Shown: positions 18,582 to 27,102 of the stretch, piece by piece
Position numbering within the stretch: the stretch's first letter is position 1
Layout: each line of letters opens with the position of its first letter
DNA from: an uncultured Chlorobiaceae bacterium
GTDB lineage: Bacteria > Bacteroidota > Chlorobiia > Chlorobiales > Chlorobiaceae
Direction of reading: 5' to 3'
Assembly: GCA_903871235.1 (NCBI GenBank)
Contig: CAIQGA010000225.1
Coordinates: forward strand, 1 to 41,287
Length of the DNA stretch: 41,287 bases
Made by a program: the position numbers and the translations under genes
The notes under the pieces: generated by a model
What the model saw: only the letters and a program-made list of their open reading frames with translations
Told to the model about the DNA's origin: nothing
Databases searched by the model: none

Positions 18582-18859
18582 TGCTCCTCTTTCGAGCGGT
18601 TTCTTGATGTAAGGTGCTGCACTCTGCTCATTGCTCATTGCTCATGAGGTAACTCTTATCCATATCGCTGATTGCCTCACTGGTCTCCTCAGATCTTGGC
18701 TATCTGGTCATTCTGGCCCGTGCGGAGTTGACTGAGGAGTCTGACCTTCACTACGGTGTTGTTATTTGTATGTATGAATATTTTTTTTAAATTAAACATT
18801 GATTTTTGCATAAAAAACGCAAAATACGACACAAGATTTAACCTGAAATTGAATCAGTT

Positions 18860-20128
18860 ATGGTAATTGAATTCAGCGTCACCAACTTCAAATCGATTCA
18901 TTCAAAGCAGACCTTGAGTATGGTTGCCAGCTCTATCAGTGAATTGCAGGAACAAAACTGCTTCATGACGGCTGAAAAAGGCTTACCTCCCCTGCTACGT
19001 TCTGTCGTGATTTACGGCCCTAATGCCTCTGGAAAAAGCAACATTCTTGAAGCAATGAATTTCATGGAGAACTTTGTTACTGAATCATCCAAGGAGGGGC
19101 AGGAGGGGGAGCCAATCAATGTCAAGCCATTTCTCTTCAATACCATCAGTCGAACTGAACCGAGTGAATTTGAGGTACTGTTTCTGCAAGAAGGGATTCG
19201 TTACCAGTATGGTTTTGCTGTCAACGCTACGCGAGTCACTCACGAATGGCTCATCGCTTATCCAGAAGGCCGTTCCCAGCGCTGGTTTGAACGGGAATAC
19301 AATAGTGCCACAACGCAAGAAAACTGGTATTTCGGCAGCAAGTTCAAAGGCAAGAAAACATTGCTGCAACAGGCTACGCGCAGTAACGCTCTGTTTCTGT
19401 CTACCGCAGTTCAACTCAACAACGAGCAGTTGAAACCTGTTTACAATTGGTTTCATCAAAAGCTGCAAACCATCCCTGTGACGAGCCTTTTTTCGTCATA
19501 TTCGACCTCAATGTGCAAGAGTGATACAGGCAAAAAGAGGGTATTGGAGCTGCTGAACGCTGCGGATCTCAGCATTACTGATCTAAAAGTTGAAATCAAG
19601 ACGTTTGCATCAAGTGATGTACCATCTGATATGCCAGAACCTCTTAAGGAATATCTTTGCAAGGCATTAGATGGCAAAGAACAGCCAGAGATTAAATTTT
19701 TGCACACGATGGGAGGATCAAAAGAATTGGTTCCGCTTGAACTTTTTGAAGAATCAGTCGGAACGAGAAAGCTGTTTGGGCTTGCGGGTCATTGGCTTAA
19801 TGTTATCGACAAAGGTTGCGTACTCTTCGTCGACGAACTGAACAACAGTATGCACCCCAAGATGGTACGTTTTCTCATTGGCATGATCAACAATCCACAG
19901 ATTAACAAAAATAATGCGCAATTGATTTTTTCGACACATGACACCTCTTTGCTCGATAACGAACTGTTTCGTCGTGATCAAATCTGGTTCACAGAAAAGG
20001 ATGCGTCCAACTCCACAAAGCTGTATCCACTGTCTGACTTTACCCCGCGAAAAGATGAGGCTTTGGAAAAAGGATATCTCAATGGACGTTACGGGGCGAT
20101 TCCATACATTGGCGAAATGAGGTTCTGA
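18860..20128 (+). CDS. RloA-type AAA+ ATPase (AAA_15/OLD-like defence ATPase)
   Basis: The 422-residue protein opens with the SMC/OLD-type N terminus (IEFSVTNFKSIHSKQTLSM). It has Walker A (YGPNASGKSN), a signature-like region, Walker B (CVLFVDELNNSMHP) and a switch His (FSTHDTSLLD). This is the ATPase of RloA/AbiL-type modules, related to the ATPase of PARIS. In such pairs the ATPase holds and licenses a TOPRIM-type effector, normally RloB or AriB, which acts on phage infection. The stop codon overlaps the start of the rloB-like gene by one base (TGATG), the coupled arrangement expected. The gene itself looks intact. It lies in an accessory stretch between the MFS gene and purQ. Confidence 0.85.
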   Translation: MVIEFSVTNFKSIHSKQTLSMVASSISELQEQNCFMTAEKGLPPLLRSVVIYGPNASGKSNILEAMNFMENFVTESSKEGQEGEPINVKPFLFNTISRTEPSEFEVLFLQEGIRYQYGFAVNATRVTHEWLIAYPEGRSQRWFEREYNSATTQENWYFGSKFKGKKTLLQQATRSNALFLSTAVQLNNEQLKPVYNWFHQKLQTIPVTSLFSSYSTSMCKSDTGKKRVLELLNAADLSITDLKVEIKTFASSDVPSDMPEPLKEYLCKALDGKEQPEIKFLHTMGGSKELVPLELFEESVGTRKLFGLAGHWLNVIDKGCVLFVDELNNSMHPKMVRFLIGMINNPQINKNNAQLIFSTHDTSLLDNELFRRDQIWFTEKDASNSTKLYPLSDFTPRKDEALEKGYLNGRYGAIPYIGEMRF

Positions 20129-20364
20129 TGGGCTCTGACAATATTTTTCATAAACGCAAACAGAGAGAAGCTGCCTCCCTGAAGCGGAAGAATCCCGGGA
20201 AATCGTCCTACGACAGGGTACTTATTGTCTGTGAAGGAGAAAAAACTGAACCACACTACTTCAAAGAAATCCTCGACACCTACAAGCTAAGCAGTGCTAA
20301 TATTACCATTTGTGGAATAAATGAGCTGATTGAATACCTGATCAATCTTAAAAAAAATTGTTGA
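20128..20364 (+). pseudogene. Truncated RloB-like effector (N-terminal 60 or so residues)
   Basis: The start has the RloB hallmarks: a basic N terminus (FHKRKQREAASLKRKNPGK), then VLIVCEGEKTEPHYFKEIL, the first TOPRIM-like strand and glutamate motif. RloB proteins are usually about 200 residues. Here resemblance ends near SSANITICG, and the frame stops at 78 residues. The remaining acidic residues of the nuclease core are missing. A +1 step at the A8 run (20350-20357) would add 29 more residues to 20446, but they do not look like RloB. A deletion has probably removed the effector and joined foreign sequence, leaving the ATPase orphaned. Confidence 0.7.
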
Positions 20365-20465
20365 AGATTATTTGAGGATGGCAAAAGCCTACAAAGATTT
20401 TGTTGTATTAATCTCTGTAAGCTCTCTGTTTATCAATGAATTGTAAACGGCTACAAAACACAGCG

Positions 20466-20488
20466 AAAGTGTCGGTATAAGACACTTT
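20466..20488 (+). terminator. Hairpin between rloB remnant and purQ
   Basis: AAAGTGTC and GACACTTT form a perfect 8-bp stem with a 7-base loop, followed on the plus strand by GGTTTTCT. It lies about 100 bases past the truncated rloB and 40 bases past the purQ stop on the other strand, so it may serve either or both. Confidence 0.45.
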
Positions 20489-20528
20489 GGTTTTCTGGGT
20501 CACAATGGGGGCCTAACACCAGATGCCA

Positions 20529-21233
20529 TTACACTCCGGCAATATGCTCAAAGAGTGATTCAAAAAGCGCTCGTCCATCAAGTGAGCCAAGACTCTTTTC
20601 GCTCGCCCGTTCAGGATGGGGCATAAGGCCGAGCACATTACCCTGACGGTTGATAATTCCGGCAATGTTCTCAAGAGAGCCATTTGGATTGGATTCCTCA
20701 CTCACCCGGCCCTCTGCGTCACTGTATTTGAAAACAATCTGATTATGCTCCTGAAGGCTTTCGATCACTTCCGGCGGAGCAAAGTAGTTGCCCTGACCAT
20801 GCGCAATGGGAATGGTGAGGAGTTGATCCTGCTGGTACCGGCTCGTAAAGATGGTTGAGCAGTTCACCGTTTTGAGGGTGGTCTGGCAACAGAGAAACTT
20901 TTTATCGCGATTCTTTGAAAGGGCGCCTTCGAGCAGACCGCTCTCAAGCAGCACCTGAAATCCGTTGCAGATGCCAAGCACCGGAAAGCCTTTGCGGGCA
21001 AACTCTATAACCTCCTGCATGATGGGAGAGAAACGGGCAATTGAGCCAGCCCTGAGGTAGTCGCCATAAGAAAAACCGCCAGGAAGAATGATTGCTTTTA
21101 CCCCCTGGAGGTCATGGTCATTGTGCCAGAGCATACGTGGTTTAATGCCATTGAACGAACCTACGGCATACTCCGTGTCATGATCACAGTTTGAACCTGG
21201 AAAAACAACGACCCCTACAGTTACATCAGCCAT
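20529..21233 (-). CDS. purQ: Phosphoribosylformylglycinamidine synthase, glutaminase subunit
   Basis: PurQ releases ammonia from glutamine for PurL in the fourth step of purine synthesis. The 234-residue protein is a class I glutamine amidotransferase: N-terminal FPGSNCDHDT, the oxyanion region PGGFSYGDYLRAGS, nucleophile Cys89 (VLGICNGFQVLLESGLL), and the His/Glu pair in LMPHPERAS. It follows purS by 15 bases on the same strand; purL is not in the window. With a separate purS, this is the three-subunit enzyme of Bacillus type, not the fused proteobacterial form. Confidence 0.96.
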   Translation of the reverse strand: MADVTVGVVVFPGSNCDHDTEYAVGSFNGIKPRMLWHNDHDLQGVKAIILPGGFSYGDYLRAGSIARFSPIMQEVIEFARKGFPVLGICNGFQVLLESGLLEGALSKNRDKKFLCCQTTLKTVNCSTIFTSRYQQDQLLTIPIAHGQGNYFAPPEVIESLQEHNQIVFKYSDAEGRVSEESNPNGSLENIAGIINRQGNVLGLMPHPERASEKSLGSLDGRALFESLFEHIAGV

Positions 21234-21248
21234 AATTAAGAATGCTAT

Positions 21249-21503
21249 TTAATTGACATGTTCCAGCTCAAAGGAGTAATTCTCCATGACCGGATTCGAC
21301 AAGAGTTTTTGAGAGATTTCGTTGCAGATGCGTTCAGCCTCCTGCAACTCCTCTTCGTTGATGGTCACCTCGATATATTTGCCGATTCTTGCGGATTCTA
21401 CGGTGTGGTAACCGAGATTTTTCAGGGCGTGCTCGACCGCCTTGCCCTGAACATCAAGAATGGACTGGCGCAGGGTAACCTTTATTTTTGCTGTATAGGG
21501 CAT
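21249..21503 (-). CDS. purS: Phosphoribosylformylglycinamidine synthase, PurS subunit
   Basis: The 84-residue protein matches PurS in size and pattern (AKIKVTLRQSILDVQGKAVE, ALKNLGY..V.S.RIGK). PurS bridges PurQ and PurL and is needed for ammonia transfer. A longer frame runs upstream into pssA, but family length points to the ATG at 21503; an in-frame ATG two codons earlier is also possible. It sits between pssA (28 bases upstream) and purQ. Confidence 0.94.
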   Translation of the reverse strand: MPYTAKIKVTLRQSILDVQGKAVEHALKNLGYHTVESARIGKYIEVTINEEELQEAERICNEISQKLLSNPVMENYSFELEHVN

Positions 21504-21531
21504 TATCATGCGTATGGTTGAATGAAAAAAA

Positions 21532-22335
21532 TCAGGTCTGCCACTGGCGACGCCACAGCAGAGTGAGTGAGCGTGCAATACCGAGCAGAATATACAACAA
21601 CATGGCAAGAAAAAAAGCCTTCGAATGAAAGAGAAGCACGCTCGACATGGCCCCGATATAGAGCGCCATTTGCAGGGGCTTACGCCGGAAAGAGTCGACC
21701 GTCGGCTTGGGCAGAGCATCATAATTCACCTTGCTGACCATGAGGAGGGCGAGTGCTGTGGAAAGCCCGGCAAGAACCATCTGCATCAATGCTGGAGGAA
21801 AGAGTGGATCGCCAATCATCCAGAGCACAAACCCGGTAATAGTCAACGCCTGTGCCGGTGTCGGAAGACCCGAAAAGGACTCTTTGTCGTAACCAATCAT
21901 GCTGATATTGAAGCGGGCAAGCCGGAGGCCACTGCCAATCATGAGCAGAGAGCTGACACAGATACCGGTAATGCCCGGCAGCCCTTCAAGGCCGAATTTG
22001 TAGACAAGGTATGCCGGAGCGGCTCCAAACGAGACAAGATCGGAGAGTGAGTCGAGCTCAACGCCAAAGTCGGAGGTACCGTTGGTGATTCTGGCCACAA
22101 AACCGTCAATGGTGTCAAAAAATGCCGCAAGAATGATAAACCAGCAGGCGGCAACAAAACTTCCCTGCCCCGACATCACAATGGCGACATAGCCGCACAC
22201 CATGTTCATGACGGTAAAAACCGAAGGAACGAACGAGCGTGATACGGCAGGAAAGAGTGATGAACGCTCTTTTGAACCATTTTTCAGAAACGGGGGGTAG
22301 CGTTTCTGAGCCCTTTGTTTGCCGGTATCACTCAT
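21532..22335 (-). CDS. pssA: CDP-diacylglycerol--serine O-phosphatidyltransferase
   Basis: The 267-residue integral membrane protein carries the CDP-alcohol phosphotransferase motif D..DG..AR........G...D...D, seen as DTIDGFVARITNGTSDFGVE followed by LDSLSD. The last two Asp residues are expected to bind metal and catalyse. About seven hydrophobic segments follow the basic N terminus. The extent of the N terminus (PSVFTVMNMVCGY) and the DSLSDLVSFG stretch fit the type II (Bacillus-like) PssA. It makes phosphatidylserine, the precursor of phosphatidylethanolamine. It lies at the head of a pssA-purS-purQ unit, a grouping that looks positional more than functional. Confidence 0.93.
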   Translation of the reverse strand: MSDTGKQRAQKRYPPFLKNGSKERSSLFPAVSRSFVPSVFTVMNMVCGYVAIVMSGQGSFVAACWFIILAAFFDTIDGFVARITNGTSDFGVELDSLSDLVSFGAAPAYLVYKFGLEGLPGITGICVSSLLMIGSGLRLARFNISMIGYDKESFSGLPTPAQALTITGFVLWMIGDPLFPPALMQMVLAGLSTALALLMVSKVNYDALPKPTVDSFRRKPLQMALYIGAMSSVLLFHSKAFFLAMLLYILLGIARSLTLLWRRQWQT

Positions 22336-22855
22336 AGACAGGAATATCCATCATCAGGGGAAAAAAAATTCATAACTGGTAAAAAAGCGCATACAGGAAG
22401 TTTGACTTTTGCGGCCACGTTCCTTGCTGAGCATGATAATCACGAAGCTGTACGTTTGCGTATATATTTAGCCACCAAAACCACAATATGTTTATCTCAA
22501 ATAAAATAAGGAAAATAAAGTCCTTAAAAACAGCCGGACCTTTACATAAACTTCACAAATCCATCAATATTCCCGTTTTTTGAACATCCAGCATACTTTG
22601 GCAATATTCTGAAAAGTTCCAGAAGATAAGGAAATGGAAAGAATGTGTAAGCTGATTTTTTTCTCTCTCCAAACAACCTCACGTTCTTCATCAACCTCTA
22701 CAACTGAAAACCATACATGGTAATGGGCTGAACTACCGGCTCAGGGCGAATGCTCCTGTAGCACCCCCGACGCCTTCTTGGAGAGATCCAAAAACGACTA
22801 CAAGGAGAACGATGATCCTTAGGAATTTTTAACCCTTAAGGCGTCAGGCTGGCAC
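22336..22855. other. Intergenic region with a possible gene remnant
   Basis: About 520 bases without a full gene. On the plus strand a short frame after a TAA at 22722 (about 22725-22820) encodes ELPAQGECSCSTPDAFLERS and then a charged tail ending at TAG. It reads like the 3' end of a gene but has no start or recognised family. GACGCCTT (22769) and AAGGCGTC (22838) form a distant inverted repeat. No clear promoter was identified. Confidence 0.4.
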
Positions 22856-23599
22856 TCAGTTCAGTTCCGAATGGCGCAGGAACTCCTTTGTCCGCGGATC
22901 ATACGGGTAGTTCATCAGCTTTTCGGTTGTGTTCATCTCAATCAGTTCCGATTTTCCCATGAATGCAAGATAGTCGGCAATTCCTTTCAAAAATCGTATA
23001 GAGTGTGAAACGATGACGACGGTATGACCGGAGTGGGCAAATTCACGCAGCAGATTTCGTACATCACCGCTTCTCATCGGGTCAAGGGCACTGGTGGGTT
23101 CATCGAGCAGGAGCACTTCAGGGTTCATGGCAAGGGCGCGCAGGATGGCGACGCGTTGTTGCTCACCACCGGAGAGCTCTTCGGGATATTTGTTCCTGTG
23201 CTGCGTGATTCCAAGCTTTTCAAGAAGCTGTATTGCTTCATGTTCGGCCTCACTTTTTGTTTTGTGGTTCACCTGCATCGGCGCTTCGATGATATTGCCG
23301 AGGACGGTCAGGTGGGGGAAAAGATGGAGATGCTGAAAAACAATCCCTGATTTCTTCCTGAACTCCCACAGCGCTTCCGAGTTAACCATACTCTCTCTGG
23401 CGCTGATGCTTTTGTTGCCAACGGTAATTTCACCCTGATCAAAGGGCAATAATCCTGAGAGAGAGAGGATAAGGGTTGTTTTGCCATTGCCTGAGGGTCC
23501 GATGATTCCAAGTATCTTGCCTGACTCCAGTTCAAGGTTGACGTTGCGAAGGAGTGTGGTGTTTTGCATGTTCTTGCACAACCCTGTTATTCTGATCAT
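22856..23599 (-). CDS. Polar amino-acid ABC transporter, ATP-binding subunit
   Basis: The 247-residue ATPase has Walker A (GIIGPSGNGKTTL), Q-loop (GIVFQHLHLFPHLTV), signature (EELSGGEQQRVAILRAL), Walker B (EVLLLDEPTSALDP) and the switch His (VIVSHS), all in the GlnQ/HisP style. Its ATG overlaps the stop of the fused binding-protein/permease gene by four bases, so the two proteins are the transporter's two halves. The substrate is probably a polar amino acid, but the sequence does not say which. Confidence 0.93.
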   Translation of the reverse strand: MIRITGLCKNMQNTTLLRNVNLELESGKILGIIGPSGNGKTTLILSLSGLLPFDQGEITVGNKSISARESMVNSEALWEFRKKSGIVFQHLHLFPHLTVLGNIIEAPMQVNHKTKSEAEHEAIQLLEKLGITQHRNKYPEELSGGEQQRVAILRALAMNPEVLLLDEPTSALDPMRSGDVRNLLREFAHSGHTVVIVSHSIRFLKGIADYLAFMGKSELIEMNTTEKLMNYPYDPRTKEFLRHSELN

Positions 23600-25149
23600 T
23601 TGTCTTCTCCTGATGAAAGAATGCCTGTTGATTTTCTTTGCAGCTTCTGTTCCAGTTTGTGGGCATAATGGGCAAGGGGGAGGCTCATGGCCAGATAGTA
23701 GCAGCAGACAACGAGGCCAATACCGAGATAGCTCTGTGTTGCATTGGCCAGTTCCCGGTAGGCGGTAGCCAGTTCCCAGACGGCTATAGCGAAGGCGGTC
23801 GAGGTGTCCTTGAAGAGTGCGACAAAATCATTGGTCATTGGTGGCAGGGCGATGCGGAATGCCTGGGGAAAAATGATGCGCCGGAATGCGAGAAGAGGGC
23901 GCATACCAAGAGAGTAGGCGACCTGCCACTGCCGGTCAGGCACAGACTTGAACGCAGTGCGGTATATTTGTGATTCATAAGCGGCATAATTCAAACCGAG
24001 ACCGACAATCGCGGTCAGCCATCCGGGGAGGGTGATGCCGATGACCGGCAGACCGAAATAAAGGAAGAGCAACTGGACAAGAACTGGTGTGCCTCTGAAA
24101 AATTCAATATAGACCGTACATGCAGCCCTTGTGAAGGGGCCGCCGTTCGACTGGCCAAAAGCAAGGGGCAGGCCGAGAGTGACGGCAATCATCATGGCGC
24201 CGAAGGCAAGAAGCACGGTAACCGAGGCGGCCTTTAAGAGCTTGATTAACCCCTCGCTCCAGTTGAGTTTTGTGTTGGTCATCTCGAAAACCGGCTGATT
24301 TGTGCTCCGAAGCTTGATCTGCTCTTCGTCCCACAACTGCCATTTTCGAAAAATCCTTTCGACGGTGCCATTGTTGATCAGCCTCTCTATGGCGGTGTTG
24401 ACTTTTGCAAGCAGCAGGGAATCTTCTTTGCGGATGCCGACAATATAGGCGCCAGTCTTGAACGGTTTGCCAACCGCCTTGAGTTTCGGATTCTGCCGTG
24501 CATAAAACATCTCTCCAGCCACATCCATCAAGACAGCATCGACACGACCGAATTCAAGATCCTGATAGGCCGCTACGGGATCCTGATAGGCTTTTGCCTT
24601 ATATCCGCCCTCATCAAGCAGGCGCGAAGCAGCGCAGTTGACCAGTGTCCCTACCGTTCGTCCATGTTTTTTGCAATCCTCCAGAGTGGCGATAAGCTTG
24701 TCCGTGCGCTTGACGCTCAACTGCAGTCTGAAAAGATAGTATGGTTTGCTGAACAGCACTTCCCGGGCGCGATCTTCGGTTGGTTCGAATCCGTCAATGA
24801 TCACATCGAACTCTTTTCGCTGGAGCGAGGCAACAATACTCTCCCAGTCAGTCGGAACAAACTCCGCCGTCATATTCATCTCCCGGGCGAGTGCCTCAGC
24901 AAATTCATAGTCGAATCCCGTGTAGGACTGCGGATTTGCAGGATCTGCATAGACATAAGGCGCGCCTCCACTTGGGTCGCCGCCCCAGCGCAATGCAGGC
25001 ATTGAGAGAGCTGTCAGTGAATGCATCACGAACAGAAACGAGAGCAATATCAGTTTTTTCGTGATGTAAAAGGGTTTTGGGTTCCAGAATGTTGTAAAGA
25101 AATTGATTGTGTGAAATTTATACTTTTTTTGGAATTCTGCATACCGCAA
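23596..25149 (-). CDS. Fused solute-binding protein and permease of an amino-acid ABC importer
   Basis: The 517-residue chain joins two parts normally encoded separately. An N-terminal signal/anchor segment (KKLILLSFLFVMHSLTALS) leads into a bacterial extracellular solute-binding domain, family 3 (about 55-285: YTGFDYEFAEALAREMNM; FDVIIDGFEPTEDR; VAAYQDLEFGRVDAVLMD). The C-terminal part (about 295-505) is a HisM/GlnP-type permease (VYIEFFRGTPVLVQLLFLY; ALPPMTNDFVALFKDTS). The binding domain is thus tethered outside the membrane and feeds its own permease. The upstream-most start in frame is a TTG at 25149 with no clear ribosome site; the true start is uncertain by up to 30 codons. Confidence 0.9.
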   Translation of the reverse strand: MRYAEFQKKYKFHTINFFTTFWNPKPFYITKKLILLSFLFVMHSLTALSMPALRWGGDPSGGAPYVYADPANPQSYTGFDYEFAEALAREMNMTAEFVPTDWESIVASLQRKEFDVIIDGFEPTEDRAREVLFSKPYYLFRLQLSVKRTDKLIATLEDCKKHGRTVGTLVNCAASRLLDEGGYKAKAYQDPVAAYQDLEFGRVDAVLMDVAGEMFYARQNPKLKAVGKPFKTGAYIVGIRKEDSLLLAKVNTAIERLINNGTVERIFRKWQLWDEEQIKLRSTNQPVFEMTNTKLNWSEGLIKLLKAASVTVLLAFGAMMIAVTLGLPLAFGQSNGGPFTRAACTVYIEFFRGTPVLVQLLFLYFGLPVIGITLPGWLTAIVGLGLNYAAYESQIYRTAFKSVPDRQWQVAYSLGMRPLLAFRRIIFPQAFRIALPPMTNDFVALFKDTSTAFAIAVWELATAYRELANATQSYLGIGLVVCCYYLAMSLPLAHYAHKLEQKLQRKSTGILSSGEDK

Positions 25150-25248
25150 GGCCGAGAGATGTCCGTTGAATTTTGGAAGTATTGCGAATAATGGTGGTTA
25201 TTACCGCCATTGTTCTCTTCTTTATTTGGGCGGGGATATCGAAAATTT

Positions 25249-25267
25249 GGGCGGGAGTGACCCGCCC
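25249..25267 (-). terminator. GC-rich hairpin, probable terminator of panB
   Basis: GGGCGGG and CCCGCCC make a perfect 7-bp stem with a 5-base loop, starting 7 bases after the panB stop on the minus strand. The stem is followed in that direction by AAATTTTCG. A partial direct copy (TTTGGGCGGG) lies 21 bases further on. Confidence 0.6.
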
Positions 25268-25273
25268 CTGCAA

Positions 25274-26110
25274 TTAATAACTTTCGTCGGGAGATGGAAA
25301 ACTGGTTTGGCGGACGTCTTCGACGTACTGGCGGACGGCTCCCTCGATAACCGTATTCAAATCGGCATACTGACGCACAAAGCGGGGATGAAATTCGCGG
25401 TTGAGGCCGAGAATGTCGTTGATAACAAGCACCTGACCGTCACAGGCAACCCCGGCACCGATGCCGATGGTGGGAATGGTCAGCGAACGGGTTGCTTCGG
25501 CGGCAAGTGCGGATGGTATTTTTTCGAGCACGATGGCAAATGCGCCCGACTCCTCAAGGATTCTGGCATCTTCAAGCAGTTGTTCGGCCTCTCTCTCCTC
25601 CTGTGCCCTCACTCTGTAGCTTCCGTACTTGTAAATCGACTGCGGCATCAGACCGAGATGGCCCATGACAGGAATACCGACATCGGTAATTCGCTTAACG
25701 GTATCGGCAATGATCATACCGCCCTCCAGTTTGAGCGCATCACACCCATGTTCCTTCATGATTTTTCCGGCATTGCGCAAAGCCTCATCACCTGAAATCT
25801 GATAGCTCATGAACGGCATATCAACGACGACCATTGCCCGGCCGCTTTCATCATGCACACCTTTTACAACAGCCTTGGCATGGTAGATCATCTCTTCGAT
25901 GGTGATCGGCAAGGTTGTACTGTGGCCGGAAAAAACATTGCTTGCTGAGTCGCCAACAAGAATAACATCAAGACCTGCCCGGTCAAGGATTCTCGCCATG
26001 GTGTAATCATAAGCAGTCAGCATTGATATTTTCTCACCGTTCTGCTTCATGTCGAGCAATCTTCTTGTGGTAACATGAGCTGATGATTTTTGCTGGGCAC
26101 TTCTGTTCAT
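25274..26110 (-). CDS. panB: 3-methyl-2-oxobutanoate hydroxymethyltransferase (ketopantoate hydroxymethyltransferase)
   Basis: PanB adds a hydroxymethyl group from methylenetetrahydrofolate to 2-oxoisovalerate, the first committed step to pantothenate and coenzyme A. The 278-residue protein shows the family marks: [20 protein letters not shown], the metal-binding [47 protein letters not shown] and [23 protein letters not shown] in shorter pieces. Length is normal (about 265-280). panC and panD are not in the window. It follows the lipoate ligase-family gene by 12 bases on the same strand and ends at a hairpin. Confidence 0.97.
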   Translation of the reverse strand: MNRSAQQKSSAHVTTRRLLDMKQNGEKISMLTAYDYTMARILDRAGLDVILVGDSASNVFSGHSTTLPITIEEMIYHAKAVVKGVHDESGRAMVVVDMPFMSYQISGDEALRNAGKIMKEHGCDALKLEGGMIIADTVKRITDVGIPVMGHLGLMPQSIYKYGSYRVRAQEEREAEQLLEDARILEESGAFAIVLEKIPSALAAEATRSLTIPTIGIGAGVACDGQVLVINDILGLNREFHPRFVRQYADLNTVIEGAVRQYVEDVRQTSFPSPDESY

Positions 26111-26122
26111 AATGACTACTTC

Positions 26123-26938
26123 TTAATGGATTAAATGTTCATGATCTTCCAAAATATCCTGCAAATCGCACAGAGAAAGCTCCACTGTTTCGACGCCATG
26201 CAGTCTCCCAGCCGCTGAGCGCATCAACGAACTGAGATCAGCGTAGTCGGGAGTGTAGCCGAGAATCTCCTGAAGAGAGGTGGTTTTCCGCTCCATTTCA
26301 TCCATGATCTCTTCGAAGGTATCCCCATCTGAAAACGTCATAAGGGAGCAAAGCTCCTTGTGTCGGGCCGAGAGTGGAAGTGATCCATGCTGCAAAAGGA
26401 TATTGCGGCTCCTGCGTTGTGCGGAGCCAACCAGTTTCCGTCCTTCAACCTGAAGCTCATGACGGGCCGATGCAGTAAAACAACTGACAGCTCTTGACGC
26501 GGCATCACCCTGATGGCGGGAAAGAGTCGAGCGGCAAAAGTCGGCATGAATGCCAAGTGTTTCGAGAGCAAGCCGGATGACTTCGTGTACCATACGGTAC
26601 AGCTCGGAATTTTGCGCCACAGACTCTGCAAAAAAGCTGTAGGTAAACTCCTCTGCATGAAAGACGGCCCTGCCACCGGTAGGCCTTCTGACAACGTCAA
26701 TACCCTCAGAGCGGCATTTGAGCAGGTCAATCCCTGAAATATCCTGATTATAACCTACCGTAACAGCATAGGGATGCCAGCCATAAAAGCGCCAGAGACA
26801 ACTGTCGCGTCCGTAGCACTGCTGAAACCGGCCATCAAGAAACGCGGCCATCAACTGCCGGTCAAAAGCCATATTCTCTTCGCCGGTATGGAAGCCTGAG
26901 TCGAGACAATAGACCTTTGAAAAAAAAGTATTCACCAT
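26123..26938 (-). CDS. Lipoate-protein ligase A / LipM-type octanoyltransferase family protein
   Basis: The 271-residue protein is in the biotin/lipoate transferase fold: [19 protein letters not shown], the substrate motif [20 protein letters not shown], then [20 protein letters not shown] and SAQRR...LQHGSLPL. The Cys in [11 protein letters not shown] sits where LipM enzymes have their acyl-carrying cysteine, so octanoyl transfer from acyl carrier protein may be the activity, with lipoate ligation as the alternative. The C-terminal accessory domain of E. coli LplA is absent. It would supply lipoyl groups to 2-oxoacid dehydrogenase or glycine-cleavage proteins. It is 12 bases upstream of panB. 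Confidence 0.85.
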   Translation of the reverse strand: MVNTFFSKVYCLDSGFHTGEENMAFDRQLMAAFLDGRFQQCYGRDSCLWRFYGWHPYAVTVGYNQDISGIDLLKCRSEGIDVVRRPTGGRAVFHAEEFTYSFFAESVAQNSELYRMVHEVIRLALETLGIHADFCRSTLSRHQGDAASRAVSCFTASARHELQVEGRKLVGSAQRRSRNILLQHGSLPLSARHKELCSLMTFSDGDTFEEIMDEMERKTTSLQEILGYTPDYADLSSLMRSAAGRLHGVETVELSLCDLQDILEDHEHLIH

Positions 26939-27102
26939 TTACAACCCCTCCCGGGTACTCTACAAGACGCTGCGGCACAATGTTTATTGCAAATTCGGAG
27001 CAAGATAATAATTATTTTTACCCTGTTACATTGTTTGTCTCCTATGAGAGGGGTATTTTGCAGGAAAATGCCATCACCTTACCAATCGTCATTACCATAC
27101 TC

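Noticed and set aside
18133-18612. 159-codon plus-strand frame
   Set aside because: It lies opposite the better-supported small minus-strand gene, has no clear ribosome site, and its translation is rich in Phe/Leu/Ser as expected for an antisense shadow.
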